In this document: positions 1-8,797 of the stretch, piece by piece
How positions within the stretch are numbered: the stretch's first letter is position 1
Layout: the number at the start of each line of letters is the position of its first letter
NCBI RefSeq assembly: GCF_900128995.1
Contig: NZ_FQUE01000001.1
Span: 310,001-374,000 of the forward strand
From: Loktanella atrilutea
GTDB taxonomy: Bacteria > Pseudomonadota > Alphaproteobacteria > Rhodobacterales > Rhodobacteraceae
DNA length: 64,000 nt
Direction: 5' to 3'
The notes under the pieces: model-generated
The model's database searches: none
What the model saw: only the letters and a program-made list of their open reading frames with translations
What the model was told of the DNA's origin: nothing
Made by a program: the position numbers and the translations under genes

Positions 1-550
1 TCTGCAGCATCCGGTGACCGTGTTCTGACCGGATGCTCTCGGGGTGGAACTGGACACCCTGGATCGGCAGGTCGCGGTGCTGCAGGCCCATGATCGTGCC
101 ATCCTCCAGTTCCGCCGTCACCTCCAGCACATCCGGCAGGGTGGCGGGGTCGACGACGAGGGAGTGGTAGCGCGTGGCGCTGAACGGGTTCGGCAGGTCG
201 CGAAAGACGCCCTGACTGCGGTGGTGCATGACGCCGGGTTTCCCGTGCACGATGTCGTGGCAGCGGATGACGGTGCCGCCGAAGGCCTCTCCGATGGTCT
301 GGTGGCCGAGGCAGACACCCAGCAGGGGGATCCGCGCATCCGCCGCCGCCCGCGTGAGGTCGAGGCAGATACCGGCCTGTGCGGGGGCCTTGGGTCCGGG
401 AGACAGGACGATGGCGGCGGGATGCAACGCCATGGCGGTGGCGACGTCCAGCGCGTCGTTGCGGCGCACGGTGACGTCGGCCCCCAGATCGCCCAGATAA
501 TGCACGAGGTTGTAGGTAAAACTGTCGTAGTTGTCGATCAGCAGGATCAT
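1..550 (-). CDS. trpG: Anthranilate synthase component II (glutamine amidotransferase), 3' end cut by window
   Basis: This is the glutaminase subunit that supplies ammonia to TrpE for anthranilate synthesis in tryptophan biosynthesis. The protein begins MILLIDNYDSFTYNLVHYLG, the standard TrpG/PabA start. It carries the nucleophile-elbow motif GVCLGHQTIGEAFGG with the catalytic Cys, and later the QFHPES motif with the catalytic His. The reading frame is open to base 1, so about 183 codons are visible and only the extreme C-terminus is missing. The ATG at 548-550 follows a GGGGA-type ribosome site. Its natural partner trpE lies upstream on the same strand, but a deacetylase gene on the opposite strand separates them, so trpG probably has its own promoter in the 142-bp gap 551-692. 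Confidence 0.96.
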   Translation of the reverse strand, partial: MILLIDNYDSFTYNLVHYLGDLGADVTVRRNDALDVATAMALHPAAIVLSPGPKAPAQAGICLDLTRAAADARIPLLGVCLGHQTIGEAFGGTVIRCHDIVHGKPGVMHHRSQGVFRDLPNPFSATRYHSLVVDPATLPDVLEVTAELEDGTIMGLQHRDLPIQGVQFHPESIRSEHGHRMLQ

Positions 551-692
551 GCGGTCCCCGCTTTCGGGTCAATTAGGGGCTACCGATCCGGGCGCCGGTC
601 ACGGTATGGTTGGCACGATATGGGGCAGGACGCGGGCAGGCGTCAAGGCCGCGATCGGCAAACCCGCAGAGACGGACAGGGACGACAGGCAT

Positions 693-2663
693 ATGACATT
701 TCTCAAGGGCGCGGTCTGGGGCGTTGTGGTCGGCGGCGCGGGCGTGGTGGCAGCGTCGCTGCTGGCCCCGCAACCGGCGGGCCCCGTCCCGCCAGAGGCG
801 CCGCTGATGGCCGGGCCAGCGGCCCCCGCGACCCCGGCGCCGGAAGAGCCCGCCGCCCCGCCCGCGCCTGCCGCGGATGCGGCACCCGCGACGGTGGACA
901 GCATGCCTGCCGCACCGGCAGCGCCTGACGCGGTAGCGACGCCCGAGGTGGCAGCGGAAGCGGCCCCCGCCGCAACGCTACAGGACGCCGCGCCGGTCGT
1001 GCCGCCGGCGCCCGAGGCCGAGAGATCGGCGGATGTGTCGGAGGGGTCTGCCGAACCTGCACCCGTGCAGGCGCCCGCCGCCGCGATGCCCGACCCTGCC
1101 ACCGATGGCGGCACGGCGGCACCGGACACCGCTCCGGCCCTGCGCCCCAGCCCCGACCTAGCGCCGTCGGAACCGACCGCGCCCGGTGACCTGTCACTTG
1201 CACAGGAGGCGCCCGCGCCGGAGGCGCCGGTCCTGCCCAGCCTGCAAAGCCGCGCCCCTCAGGTCCCCGCAGGGGAGGCCGACATCGTCGTGCAGACCGC
1301 GCCACCGCCCCCGGTCCCGTCGGTTGCCGAGGATGGAGAGACCGCGGTGATCGTGGAGGACGATCCGTCCGACACGGCCACGGCGGATGACGGTTCCGAT
1401 GCCGTGGCAAGGAACGACGACGGCGGCACGGCTGCGGGCGGAAGCGCGACGACCCAATCCGCTGCAGACAGCGGTGCCGATCGGACAGAAGCCTCTGGCG
1501 GATCCCTCAGGACCCGTCCGGACGGCGCACCCGGCCCGGCCCCGGCCGACGGCGAAACCGAAGCGGCAGACGGTGCGCCCGTGACGGCTGTCCCTGCCGA
1601 TACGGCGGCGCAGGTGGCTGCGGCGACGGCGACGCCGGTCACAATTTTGGACGAGACGCCGACCGAGGCACCGGCGATCACGGACACCATGGGCGAGGCT
1701 GCACGCCAACCTTCCGGAATGAACGAAGGCGCGACTGTGAGAGTGACCACGCCTGAAACGCGTCTGACGGTGCGTCCTCCGGCGTCGGCCGCGCCCGCGG
1801 GCACGGTCGGTGCGCCCTCCGGCCCGATGGCCCCGGCACCGGCGGGCACGCCGGCGCGGCCTTCGGTCGTATCGATCATCGACGCGCCCGCCAGCGGACT
1901 GCCCGGCGCTGGCCGGACCGAGATCATTCGCCGCGACGCCCCGGCGTCGACCCCGGCTGCGGACCGCGTCATGCCGGTCGTGGATGAAGATGCGCCCGCG
2001 CTGGTCCGCTATGGCGCGTTCTTCGACAATCCCGCCGGTCTGCCGCTCCTGACCCTCGTCCTGATCGACGACGGCACCATGACGGACGGTCCGCGGGCGC
2101 TGGCGGATGTGCCATTTCCGGTCACCGTCCTGCTGGACCCGCGCCGTCCCGGCGCGTCGGAACGGATGGATGCCTACGCCGCGGCGGGCATCGAAATCGC
2201 AGCGCTGGCCGCCCTGCCGGAGGGCGCCACCGATGCGGACGTGAAGGTCGCGATGGAAGGCACCTTCGATGCGCTGCCGCGCGCCGTGGCACTGGTCGAG
2301 ACGGGTCAGGGCGACCTCGCGGTGGGACCCGAGGTCGCGGGACCGGTGATCGGCGACCTCGCGCAGGCGGGCCGCGGCCTGCTGGTGCCCGATCAGGGGC
2401 TGAACGGTGCGCTGCGCGCCGCCGCCGCCGCGGATGTCCCCGCGCTGGCGATCTACCGCGACCTCGACGCGACCGGGCAGGACGCGCGCGTCATCCGGCG
2501 CTTCATCGATCAGGCGGCGTTTCGCGCCCGACAGCAGCGCGGCGTCGTCCTGCTGGCCCGCCTGCGGCCAGAGACGGTCTCTGCCCTGATCCTTTGGGGC
2601 GATGCCAACCGGGCAGGGCAGGTCGCCCTTGCGCCGCTGTCTGCGACATTGCTGGCGCAATAG
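693..2663 (+). CDS. yibQ: Divergent polysaccharide deacetylase family protein (YibQ-like) with long Ala/Pro-rich linker
   Basis: This 656-residue protein has an N-terminal membrane anchor (residues about 5-24, GAVWGVVVGGAGVVAASLLA). About 400 residues of low-complexity Ala/Pro/Asp/Thr sequence follow, and then a roughly 210-residue C-terminal domain that begins near YGAFFDNPAGLPLLTLVLID. That domain resembles the divergent polysaccharide deacetylase (NodB-fold, YibQ) family. It keeps an IDDG segment, but I do not see the HxxxH metal site of true deacetylases, so activity is doubtful. I chose the ATG at 693 because the membrane helix follows it directly; in-frame starts further upstream would add an unlikely N-terminus. 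It is divergent from trpG and convergent with the trpE-side genes. The envelope role is inferred. Confidence 0.8.
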   Translation: MTFLKGAVWGVVVGGAGVVAASLLAPQPAGPVPPEAPLMAGPAAPATPAPEEPAAPPAPAADAAPATVDSMPAAPAAPDAVATPEVAAEAAPAATLQDAAPVVPPAPEAERSADVSEGSAEPAPVQAPAAAMPDPATDGGTAAPDTAPALRPSPDLAPSEPTAPGDLSLAQEAPAPEAPVLPSLQSRAPQVPAGEADIVVQTAPPPPVPSVAEDGETAVIVEDDPSDTATADDGSDAVARNDDGGTAAGGSATTQSAADSGADRTEASGGSLRTRPDGAPGPAPADGETEAADGAPVTAVPADTAAQVAAATATPVTILDETPTEAPAITDTMGEAARQPSGMNEGATVRVTTPETRLTVRPPASAAPAGTVGAPSGPMAPAPAGTPARPSVVSIIDAPASGLPGAGRTEIIRRDAPASTPAADRVMPVVDEDAPALVRYGAFFDNPAGLPLLTLVLIDDGTMTDGPRALADVPFPVTVLLDPRRPGASERMDAYAAAGIEIAALAALPEGATDADVKVAMEGTFDALPRAVALVETGQGDLAVGPEVAGPVIGDLAQAGRGLLVPDQGLNGALRAAAAADVPALAIYRDLDATGQDARVIRRFIDQAAFRARQQRGVVLLARLRPETVSALILWGDANRAGQVALAPLSATLLAQ

Positions 2664-2703
2664 GGGCGCCGCGACCGGGGCCGCAGCGCCCGCACCGGTG
2701 CGA

Positions 2704-3038
2704 TCAGTTCTGCGTTTTGCCAGAGACCTCTCGTGGGTAAAACCGATCAGGAGGTCCTGCGTGACCATGTCGTCGGAGGTCGCGTTGATGGCCGCGTAAA
2801 GCCGGGCCGACACCACCGCGTAGGTCTCGGCCAGAAACGTCAGCGACTCCGTATCGCCGACGAAGCCCGGCGACAGTTCCGGAATGTCACTGTTCGCCGG
2901 TGGCCGAGGGGGGCCGTCGGCCGAGATGCGCAGATGCAGCGTGCGCTCTGCCGAGGCATCGATGAAGCCCTGCCATGTCGCGCAGAGCTTGCCGTAGAAT
3001 GCGTGAAGCTCCCGCCTCAGCCGCACGTTGCCGTGCAT
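2704..3038 (-). CDS. Conserved hypothetical 111-residue protein after trpE, apparently frameshifted near its end
   Basis: The frame starts with ATG at 3036-3038, just after the trpE stop, and shows typical host codon use for 100 residues (MHGNVRLRRELHAFYGKLCA through MVTQDLLIGF). It then passes an A4/T4 run at 2739-2742. In the frame as given, the reading continues for hundreds of codons antisense to the yibQ-like gene, which is implausible. Adding one T to the run gives a natural ending, YPREVSGKTQN, and a TGA at 2704-2706, for 111 residues in total. I infer a homopolymer sequencing or assembly error, or a genuine frameshift. I do not recognise the function. Its place next to trpE suggests co-transcription with trpE. 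Confidence 0.62.
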
Positions 3039-3064
3039 CGGCAAGGTCTGGCCCGTCCGTGGTC

Positions 3065-4573
3065 TCAGCGGTTGCCCTTGCCCGCGAACATCGCGGCGTC
3101 CGCCGCCGCCTTGCGGATCGCGTTCGATTTGTGAACGGTTTCCTGATACTCGGCCTCCGGGTCGCTGTCGTAGACGACGCCGCCCCCCGCCTGGATATAG
3201 AGCTTGTCGTCCTTCACCACCGCGGTGCGCAGGGCGATGCACATGTCCATGTCGCCGTTGGCTGAAAAGTATCCGCAGCCGCCGCCGTAGACGCCGCGCT
3301 TTTCGGGTTCCAGCTCGTCGATGATCTCCATCGCGCGGACCTTGGGCGCGCCCGACACGGTGCCCGCCGGCATGCCGGCGAAGAAGGCGGACAGGGCGTC
3401 CTGATCCTCCGCCAGTTCGCCCACGACGTTGCTGACGATGTGCATGACGTGGGAATAGCGTTCCACGATGAACTGCTCCGTCGGGCGCACGGTGCCGATC
3501 TTGCTGACCTTGCCGGTGTCGTTGCGCCCGAGGTCGAGCAGCATGAGGTGCTCCGCCAGTTCCTTCTGATCCGCCAGCAGATCGGCCTCGAGCGCCGCAT
3601 CCTCCTCGGGCGTGGCGCCACGGGGCCGGGTGCCGGCGATGGGGCGGATGGTGACCTGCCGGCCGAAGACCCGCACGAGGATTTCAGGGCTCGCACCGAT
3701 CACCTGAAAGCCGCCGAAGTTGAAGTAGAACATGAAGGGCGAGGGGTTGGTGCGCCGCAGCGAGCGGTAGAGCGCGAAGGGAGGTTCGGGAAAGTCCTGC
3801 GTCCAGCGCTGGCTGGGGACCACCTGAAAGATGTCGCCGGCGCGGATGTAGTCCTTTGCGGTCTCGACCGCTGCGAGGTATGCGTCGTGGCTGAAGTTCG
3901 ACACCGGGGCCGCGATCGGCGCGGGGTCCGCCAGCGCATGGGTCTGCGGCACGGACCGGTCGAGCGCGCGTTCCGCATCGCGTACCCGTTCGGCCGCCTG
4001 CGCGAAGGCCGCGCGCGCGGACAGGTCGCCGCCCGCCCAGGCGGGGGCCACGAGGATCACGTCGCCCTTGACCCCATCGAGGACGGCGACGACAGAGGGC
4101 CGCAGCATCATTGCGTCGGGCAGGCCGAGGGGGTCCGGGTTCACGTCCGGCAGACGTTCCACCAGACGGATCATGTCGTAGCCGAGGAAGCCAAAGAGGC
4201 CTGCAGAGGCGGCCGGCAGGTCGCCCGGAAGGTCGATGCGGCTTTCCGCGATCAGGCCGCGCAGGGCGGTCAGGGGATCGGCGTCATCGGCCGCGAAGGC
4301 CTCTGCATCGTAGCGCGCGGCCCGGTTGGTCCGGCTGGCGGTGCCGCGACATTCCCAGATCAGGTCTGGATTCATTCCGATGATGGAATAGCGCCCGCGC
4401 ACCTCTCCGCCCGTGACGCTTTCCAGCATGAAGGTGTTCAGGCCCGCGTCCCCCAGCTTCAGCATCAGCGACACGGGCGTGTCCAGATCGGCGGCCAGAC
4501 GGGTCCAGACGATCTGGTTCTCGCCCCTGTCGTAGCCTTCTGCGAAGGTCTCGAATGCGGGCAGAAGCGCCAT
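3065..4573 (-). CDS. trpE: Anthranilate synthase component I
   Basis: This enzyme converts chorismate plus ammonia or glutamine to anthranilate, the first committed step of tryptophan synthesis, together with TrpG. The 502-residue protein has the N-terminal regulatory region, with an LES element (FMLESVTGGEVRGRYSIIG) that matches the tryptophan feedback site. The C-terminal chorismate-binding domain carries PIAGTRPRG, LDLGRNDTGKVS, MPAGTVSGAPKVRAMEIIDE and QAGGGVVYDSDPEAEYQE. Its ATG at 4571-4573 follows AAAGGA and lies 13 bases after the stop of the foldase gene upstream, so the two are probably one transcript. The length is normal for the family. Confidence 0.98.
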   Translation of the reverse strand: MALLPAFETFAEGYDRGENQIVWTRLAADLDTPVSLMLKLGDAGLNTFMLESVTGGEVRGRYSIIGMNPDLIWECRGTASRTNRAARYDAEAFAADDADPLTALRGLIAESRIDLPGDLPAASAGLFGFLGYDMIRLVERLPDVNPDPLGLPDAMMLRPSVVAVLDGVKGDVILVAPAWAGGDLSARAAFAQAAERVRDAERALDRSVPQTHALADPAPIAAPVSNFSHDAYLAAVETAKDYIRAGDIFQVVPSQRWTQDFPEPPFALYRSLRRTNPSPFMFYFNFGGFQVIGASPEILVRVFGRQVTIRPIAGTRPRGATPEEDAALEADLLADQKELAEHLMLLDLGRNDTGKVSKIGTVRPTEQFIVERYSHVMHIVSNVVGELAEDQDALSAFFAGMPAGTVSGAPKVRAMEIIDELEPEKRGVYGGGCGYFSANGDMDMCIALRTAVVKDDKLYIQAGGGVVYDSDPEAEYQETVHKSNAIRKAAADAAMFAGKGNR

Positions 4574-4586
4574 GGCGGGCCGTCCT

Positions 4587-6431
4587 TTACTGAAGCTGGG
4601 CGTTGACCGCGTTCACCGCCGACTGGTCGATCACGACATCGGTGCGCGCGCGGATCGCCTCGGCGTAGGCGTCGAAGATGTCCTGTGCGATCCCGGCAGA
4701 GGCCTGCTGCGTGATGTCGGAGGCCTGTGCCGTCAGACGCTCCGACGACAGGTCTGCGGGGGTCACGGCGTTCAGGCGCACGATGATGGCGCCGGTCTCG
4801 GTCGGCAGGGCGCGGGTCTCTGCGGGCTGCATTTCGAACACGGTGGTCATGAAATCCTGCGGCGTGTCCGCGACGAAGCTGCCGCGGGTCAGGTTGTCGC
4901 TGACCGTGGGCGTCAGGCCGAGCGTGGTCAGATCCGTATCCGCGGCGACGGTGGCGGCGATCTCCTCGGCGCGGGCCAGCACGGCGGTCTTCTCGGCGGC
5001 GGCGCGCCAAGCGGCCTCCAGCCGGTCGCGGACCTGATCCAGCGGTTCGACCGCGGGCGGCGTCACGCTGTCCAGACGCAGGGCGAAGATGCCACCGTCG
5101 TCGAGGTTCACCAGCGTCGGGTAGGCGCCTTCCGTCGCGGCGGCGGCGGCGGTGCGGAACGCCTCGTAGGCGGCGGGCCCGTCGGTGCTGTCGGCGGTGA
5201 AGTCCATCGTCCCGAGTTCGAGGTCGGTGCGTTCCGCCAGATCGTCCAGCGTGGCGCCACCGGCGATCAGGTCGTTGATCGTCTCGGCGTCGGTCTGGAT
5301 CACCCGGCGGGCCTGCGTGGTGGCCAGTTCATCGCGCAATTCCGGCGCGGCCTCCTCGAAGGACGTCTCCTCTGCCGCAAGGACGGCATTCACGCGAAAG
5401 AGTGCGGGGCCGAGGTCGCTGTCGAGCGGGCCGACGGTGTCGCCGGTGGCGGCGGCGAAGACGGGCTCGCCCGCCGCACCCAGATCGCCCACCGCGACGT
5501 CACCCAGATCGACGTCCGCCATCGCAAGGCCGCGCGCGCTGACGAGGTCGTCGAAGGTCGTGGCGCCGGCATCAAGTTCGGCCTTGGCAGCTGCCGCATC
5601 CTCTTCCGTCGCGAAGACGAGGCGTTCGACGAGACGGCGTTCCGGCTGGCGGAAGGTGTCGATGCGCTGGTCGTAAAGGTCCTGCACCTGCGCGTCGTCC
5701 ACGGTGACCTTGTCGGCCAGCATGTCGGGCGTCAGCAGGGCGTAGGTGATCTTGCGCACTTCGGGGGCGGTGAACATGTCGGGGTTTTCGTCGTAGAAGG
5801 TCTTGAGGTCCGCATCCGTCGGGCCGGGCACCGGCGTGGTCAGCTGATCCGCCGTGACGGGAGCGGTGACGATGTTGCGCGTTTCGCCCAGAAAGGTCGC
5901 GATGGTGTCCGCATAGACCGGCGCCGCCGGGATGCCGCCGACCACGGCGCCCTGAAGCAGGGTGCGGGTCATGTCGTCGCGGATGCTGGTCTCGTAGTCC
6001 TTCTCCGTCAGGCCAACGCGGCGCAGCGCGCTGGCATAGGCCTCGCGGTCGAAGCTGCCGGACAGGGACTGGAAGGCGGGGTTGCGTAGCACCTCGTCGC
6101 GGACGCGGGCGTCACCGACGGACAGGCCCAGTTCCGCCGCCTCGTTGTCGAGGGTGCGCTGGGTGACGACCTGTGACAGCACGCTGCGGTCGAGGCCCAT
6201 GGACTGTGCCTGCTGGAAGGTCACGCGGCTGCCGACCTGCGCCTCGATCGCGCGCAGCTGTTCGTTCAGGGCGTTCTGGTAGGACGCGATCGAGATGTCC
6301 TTCGATCCCGCCGTGCCGATCCGCTGGACGGAGCCGGAGAAGCCGCCGGTGCCGAACCCCAGCAGGCCGCCGACGATCAGGATCATCACGATCCAGACGG
6401 CGATCGGTGTGCGCTTTTTCTTGTCAGCCAT
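4587..6431 (-). CDS. SurA N-terminal/PpiD-type peptidylprolyl isomerase, membrane anchored
   Basis: This 614-residue protein starts MADKKKRTPIAVWIVMILIV, a short basic cytoplasmic tail followed by one transmembrane helix (about residues 10-28). The rest is a large periplasmic part built like PpiD: a SurA-type N-terminal chaperone region, a central parvulin-like segment and a C-terminal helical part. PpiD proteins help newly exported proteins leave the Sec translocon and fold. The ATG at 6429-6431 was chosen because the anchor follows at once and a GGGGGG ribosome site precedes it. The gene lies 66 bases after the aminotransferase stop and 13 bases before trpE on the same strand. A PpiD gene next to trpE is, as I recall, common in Rhodobacteraceae. 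Confidence 0.88.
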   Translation of the reverse strand: MADKKKRTPIAVWIVMILIVGGLLGFGTGGFSGSVQRIGTAGSKDISIASYQNALNEQLRAIEAQVGSRVTFQQAQSMGLDRSVLSQVVTQRTLDNEAAELGLSVGDARVRDEVLRNPAFQSLSGSFDREAYASALRRVGLTEKDYETSIRDDMTRTLLQGAVVGGIPAAPVYADTIATFLGETRNIVTAPVTADQLTTPVPGPTDADLKTFYDENPDMFTAPEVRKITYALLTPDMLADKVTVDDAQVQDLYDQRIDTFRQPERRLVERLVFATEEDAAAAKAELDAGATTFDDLVSARGLAMADVDLGDVAVGDLGAAGEPVFAAATGDTVGPLDSDLGPALFRVNAVLAAEETSFEEAAPELRDELATTQARRVIQTDAETINDLIAGGATLDDLAERTDLELGTMDFTADSTDGPAAYEAFRTAAAAATEGAYPTLVNLDDGGIFALRLDSVTPPAVEPLDQVRDRLEAAWRAAAEKTAVLARAEEIAATVAADTDLTTLGLTPTVSDNLTRGSFVADTPQDFMTTVFEMQPAETRALPTETGAIIVRLNAVTPADLSSERLTAQASDITQQASAGIAQDIFDAYAEAIRARTDVVIDQSAVNAVNAQLQ

Positions 6432-6497
6432 GATCGGCAAGCCCCCCTGCGGTATGCGTCGCGCTTGCATAAGAGGGCCGTGCCCCGCGTGCAAGGG

Positions 6498-7673
6498 TCA
6501 GGGGGCAAAGGCCGCCAGACGTGCGAACAATTCGACGATCCCGGCGCGGTCGATGTTGGCGAAGGCGATCCGCAGTTCGCGCCGGCCTGCGGGGTCCGCG
6601 GCGGGGCGGAACATGGTGCCGGGCAGGCACAGGATGCCGGCCCCGGCGACGAGCGCCTGCGCCAGCCGGTCCGACGGTAGCTCGAAAGGGTGTTCCAGAT
6701 AGGCGAAATAGGCGCCACAGCCCGCCAGCCGCCAGCCCCGTTCGGCGAGTTGCGGGAAATGATCGGTGATCGCGGCGCGGCGGTCGAGGATCTCGGCCCG
6801 TTCGCCCGCCAGCCACCGGTCGAGGTTGCGCATGCCCCAGAGGGCGGCGCGCTGGCCCAGCTGATTGGGACAGATCGCGACGGTGTCGAGGAACTTCTCG
6901 ACCTCGGCCAGACGCGCAGGACTGCCGGTGATCGCACCGACGCGGTGGCCGGTCAGACGGTAGGCCTTGGAAAAGGAGTAGAGCTGGATCAGCGTGTCGT
7001 CCCAGCCGGGATCGGTGAAGAGATCGTGCGCCGCACCGGTCCGGCTGTCGAAATCGCGGTAGGTCTCGTCGAGGATCAGGGCGATGCCGCGGCTGCGGCA
7101 CAGGTCGCGAAAGGCCGAGAGGGTGGCGGCCGGGTATTCCACGCCGCCCGGATTGTTGGGGCTGACGAGGGCGATGGCGCGGGTGCGGTCGGTGATCAGC
7201 GCGGCAGCGGCGTCCGCATTCGGGATCAGGCCGGGGCCGGTCGGCAGCGGCACCGTGGCGACGCCGGACATGTCGAGCCACATGGCGTGGTTGAAGTAGT
7301 AGGGCACCGGCAGGATCACCTCGTCCCCTTCGCCGCACAGCGTCGCGATGGCGGCGGCGAAGGCCTGATTGCAGCCCGAGGTGATCGCGACCTGATCCGG
7401 CCCGACGTGGCCACCATAGGATTGCGACCAGCGGTCGGCGATGGCGGCGCGCAGGTCCGGCAGGCCCAGGACCGGGCCGTAGAGGTGCGCCGCGGGGTCG
7501 GTCAGCACGATCTGCGCCATCGCCTCCAGCATCGGGGCGGGGGGCGCGTCGACGGGGGCGGCCTGAGAGACGTTCAGCAAGGGCCGGTCAACGGGATGCG
7601 TGACGCCGTCGAGCCAGCGCCGCGCCTCCATCACGGGCGGGGCGAAGGTGGTGGCGGTGCGGGGGATGCTCAT
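6498..7673 (-). CDS. Class I/II PLP-dependent aminotransferase
   Basis: This 391-residue fold-type I aminotransferase has the expected cofactor residues: SPNNPGG around residue 171, LDETYRDF with Asp202 and Tyr205, and the Schiff-base lysine Lys236 in YSFSKAYRLTGHRVG. The amino donor and acceptor cannot be told from sequence; aromatic or neutral amino acids are possible. The ATG at 7671-7673 follows AAAGGA with good spacing. It heads the same-strand run aminotransferase, PpiD-type foldase, trpE. The neighbouring trp genes make an amino-acid role likely, but nothing ties it directly to tryptophan. Confidence 0.9.
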   Translation of the reverse strand: MSIPRTATTFAPPVMEARRWLDGVTHPVDRPLLNVSQAAPVDAPPAPMLEAMAQIVLTDPAAHLYGPVLGLPDLRAAIADRWSQSYGGHVGPDQVAITSGCNQAFAAAIATLCGEGDEVILPVPYYFNHAMWLDMSGVATVPLPTGPGLIPNADAAAALITDRTRAIALVSPNNPGGVEYPAATLSAFRDLCRSRGIALILDETYRDFDSRTGAAHDLFTDPGWDDTLIQLYSFSKAYRLTGHRVGAITGSPARLAEVEKFLDTVAICPNQLGQRAALWGMRNLDRWLAGERAEILDRRAAITDHFPQLAERGWRLAGCGAYFAYLEHPFELPSDRLAQALVAGAGILCLPGTMFRPAADPAGRRELRIAFANIDRAGIVELFARLAAFAP

Positions 7674-7687
7674 GATCTGTCCTTTGG

Positions 7688-7726
7688 GCCGGAGCCTCCG
7701 GCGGAAGTACTTTCAAAAAAGCGAGG
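7688..7726. repeat. GC hairpin plus GGAAGTACTTTC tail, Rhodobacteraceae-type intergenic repeat
   Basis: A perfect 7-bp stem (GCCGGAG at 7688-7694 and CTCCGGC at 7696-7702) is followed by GGAAGTACTTTCAAAAAAG. The layout, a GC hairpin followed by a GGNAGTANTTT tail, matches two other intergenic spots in this window (29891-29925 and 55429-55491) and resembles a short repeat I associate with this family. It lies in the 113-bp gap between the DUF2127 gene and the aminotransferase gene, just upstream of the aminotransferase start. It may act as an mRNA end structure. Confidence 0.5.
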
Positions 7727-7786
7727 ACGACAGGACGCCGCTGTCCGGCTGCCACGTTACCGATGCGCCTGCCGAGGGCAAGGGCA

Positions 7787-8296
7787 TCACGGCCGCCGCG
7801 TCAGGCGGTGTTCGAGGATGACGATCGTGATGACGCAGACGTCGATGGCGGTCAGGACCAGCAGGGCGGGGTCGAAGGTGTGCAGCCATTCCCACGTCTG
7901 ATAGGCCACGAAGGCCATCAGGGTCGCCAGCGAGAAGGGGTAGGCGATCCGCGACTTCATCAGCAGGGCGGTCACGACGATGACGTGGATGGCGCCGTGA
8001 CCCAAGAGGTAGACGATGTAGAAGTGCTCTCCTGCCGGGTTGAGGGTGGTGGCCCAGTGCATGATGGCGCGGGCGATGCGGTCCGTCGGATCGCGGACCA
8101 GTTCGCTGCCCGTCAGCGCCGCCGCGGTCGCGCGGATCGTGTCGCCCGGCATGACCAGCAGGAACAGGCCGCCGGTGATCTGCAGGATGGCCAGCGCCGC
8201 CTTGCCCAGCAGCGACAGGCGGAAGGCCCATTCGATCTGCCGGTCGCGCCGGGGCGATGGCACGGTGTCAGTCCCTGCCGCGGTAGGGCTCGACAT
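7787..8296 (-). CDS. DUF2127 domain membrane protein
   Basis: This 169-residue protein is predicted to have four membrane segments: about residues 29-49, 90-110 ([20 protein letters not shown]), 118-135 and 143-162 ([20 protein letters not shown]). The [17 protein letters not shown] segment and overall pattern fit the DUF2127 family, whose function is not known. The start ATG lies 29 bases inside the 3' end of gpt on the same strand, so the two are probably translationally linked. No catalytic or binding motif is evident. Confidence 0.82.
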   Translation of the reverse strand: MSSPTAAGTDTVPSPRRDRQIEWAFRLSLLGKAALAILQITGGLFLLVMPGDTIRATAAALTGSELVRDPTDRIARAIMHWATTLNPAGEHFYIVYLLGHGAIHVIVVTALLMKSRIAYPFSLATLMAFVAYQTWEWLHTFDPALLVLTAIDVCVITIVILEHRLTRRP

Positions 8297-8786
8297 ATTG
8301 CAGGGCCATGTCCCAGGGGAAGAAGATCCAGGTATCCTGGCTGACCTCGGTGATGAAGGTGTCGACCTGCGGGCGGCCCTTGGGCTTGGCGTAGACCGTC
8401 GCGAAATGGGCCTGCGGGTAAAGGGCGCGGACGACCTCTAGCGTGCGGCCGGAATCGACGAGGTCATCGACGATCAGGATGCCGGTGCCGTCGCCCATGA
8501 TCGCGGCGTCGGGCGATTTCAGGACCTTGGCGTCCGACTGCTGCTGGTGGTCGTAGGATTTGATGCTGATCGTGTCCACGGTGCGGATGTCGAGCTCTCG
8601 CGCCACGATCATCGCGGGCGCCATGCCGCCGCGGGTGATCGCCACGACCGCGCGCCAGCCGCCGTCGTCGGGGCCATGGCCGTCCAGCCGCCAGGCCAGC
8701 GCGCGACTGTCGCGGTGGATCTGGTCCCAGCTGATGTGAAAGCCCTTTTCGTGGGGGAGGCGGCTGGGGTCTTTGGCGATTGGCAT
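8268..8786 (-). CDS. gpt: Xanthine phosphoribosyltransferase
   Basis: This enzyme transfers ribose phosphate from PRPP to xanthine (and guanine) in purine salvage. The 172-residue protein begins [20 protein letters not shown] and has the PRPP-binding motif [15 protein letters not shown] at about residues 104-118. It also has the ending [18 protein letters not shown], typical of Rhodobacteraceae Gpt. The ATG at 8784-8786 follows AAGGAC. The gene is 11 bases downstream of the LysE-family exporter and overlaps DUF2127 by 29 bases, giving a fabI-lysE-gpt-DUF2127 run. Confidence 0.93.
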   Translation of the reverse strand: MPIAKDPSRLPHEKGFHISWDQIHRDSRALAWRLDGHGPDDGGWRAVVAITRGGMAPAMIVARELDIRTVDTISIKSYDHQQQSDAKVLKSPDAAIMGDGTGILIVDDLVDSGRTLEVVRALYPQAHFATVYAKPKGRPQVDTFITEVSQDTWIFFPWDMALQYVEPYRGRD

Positions 8787-8797
8787 GGCAGTGTCCT

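Noticed and set aside
1194-3242. Very long minus-strand open frame antisense to the YibQ-like gene
   Set aside because: Only the part from 3038 to about 2740 has coding character; the rest is a GC-rich shadow of the gene on the other strand, opened by the likely frameshift.
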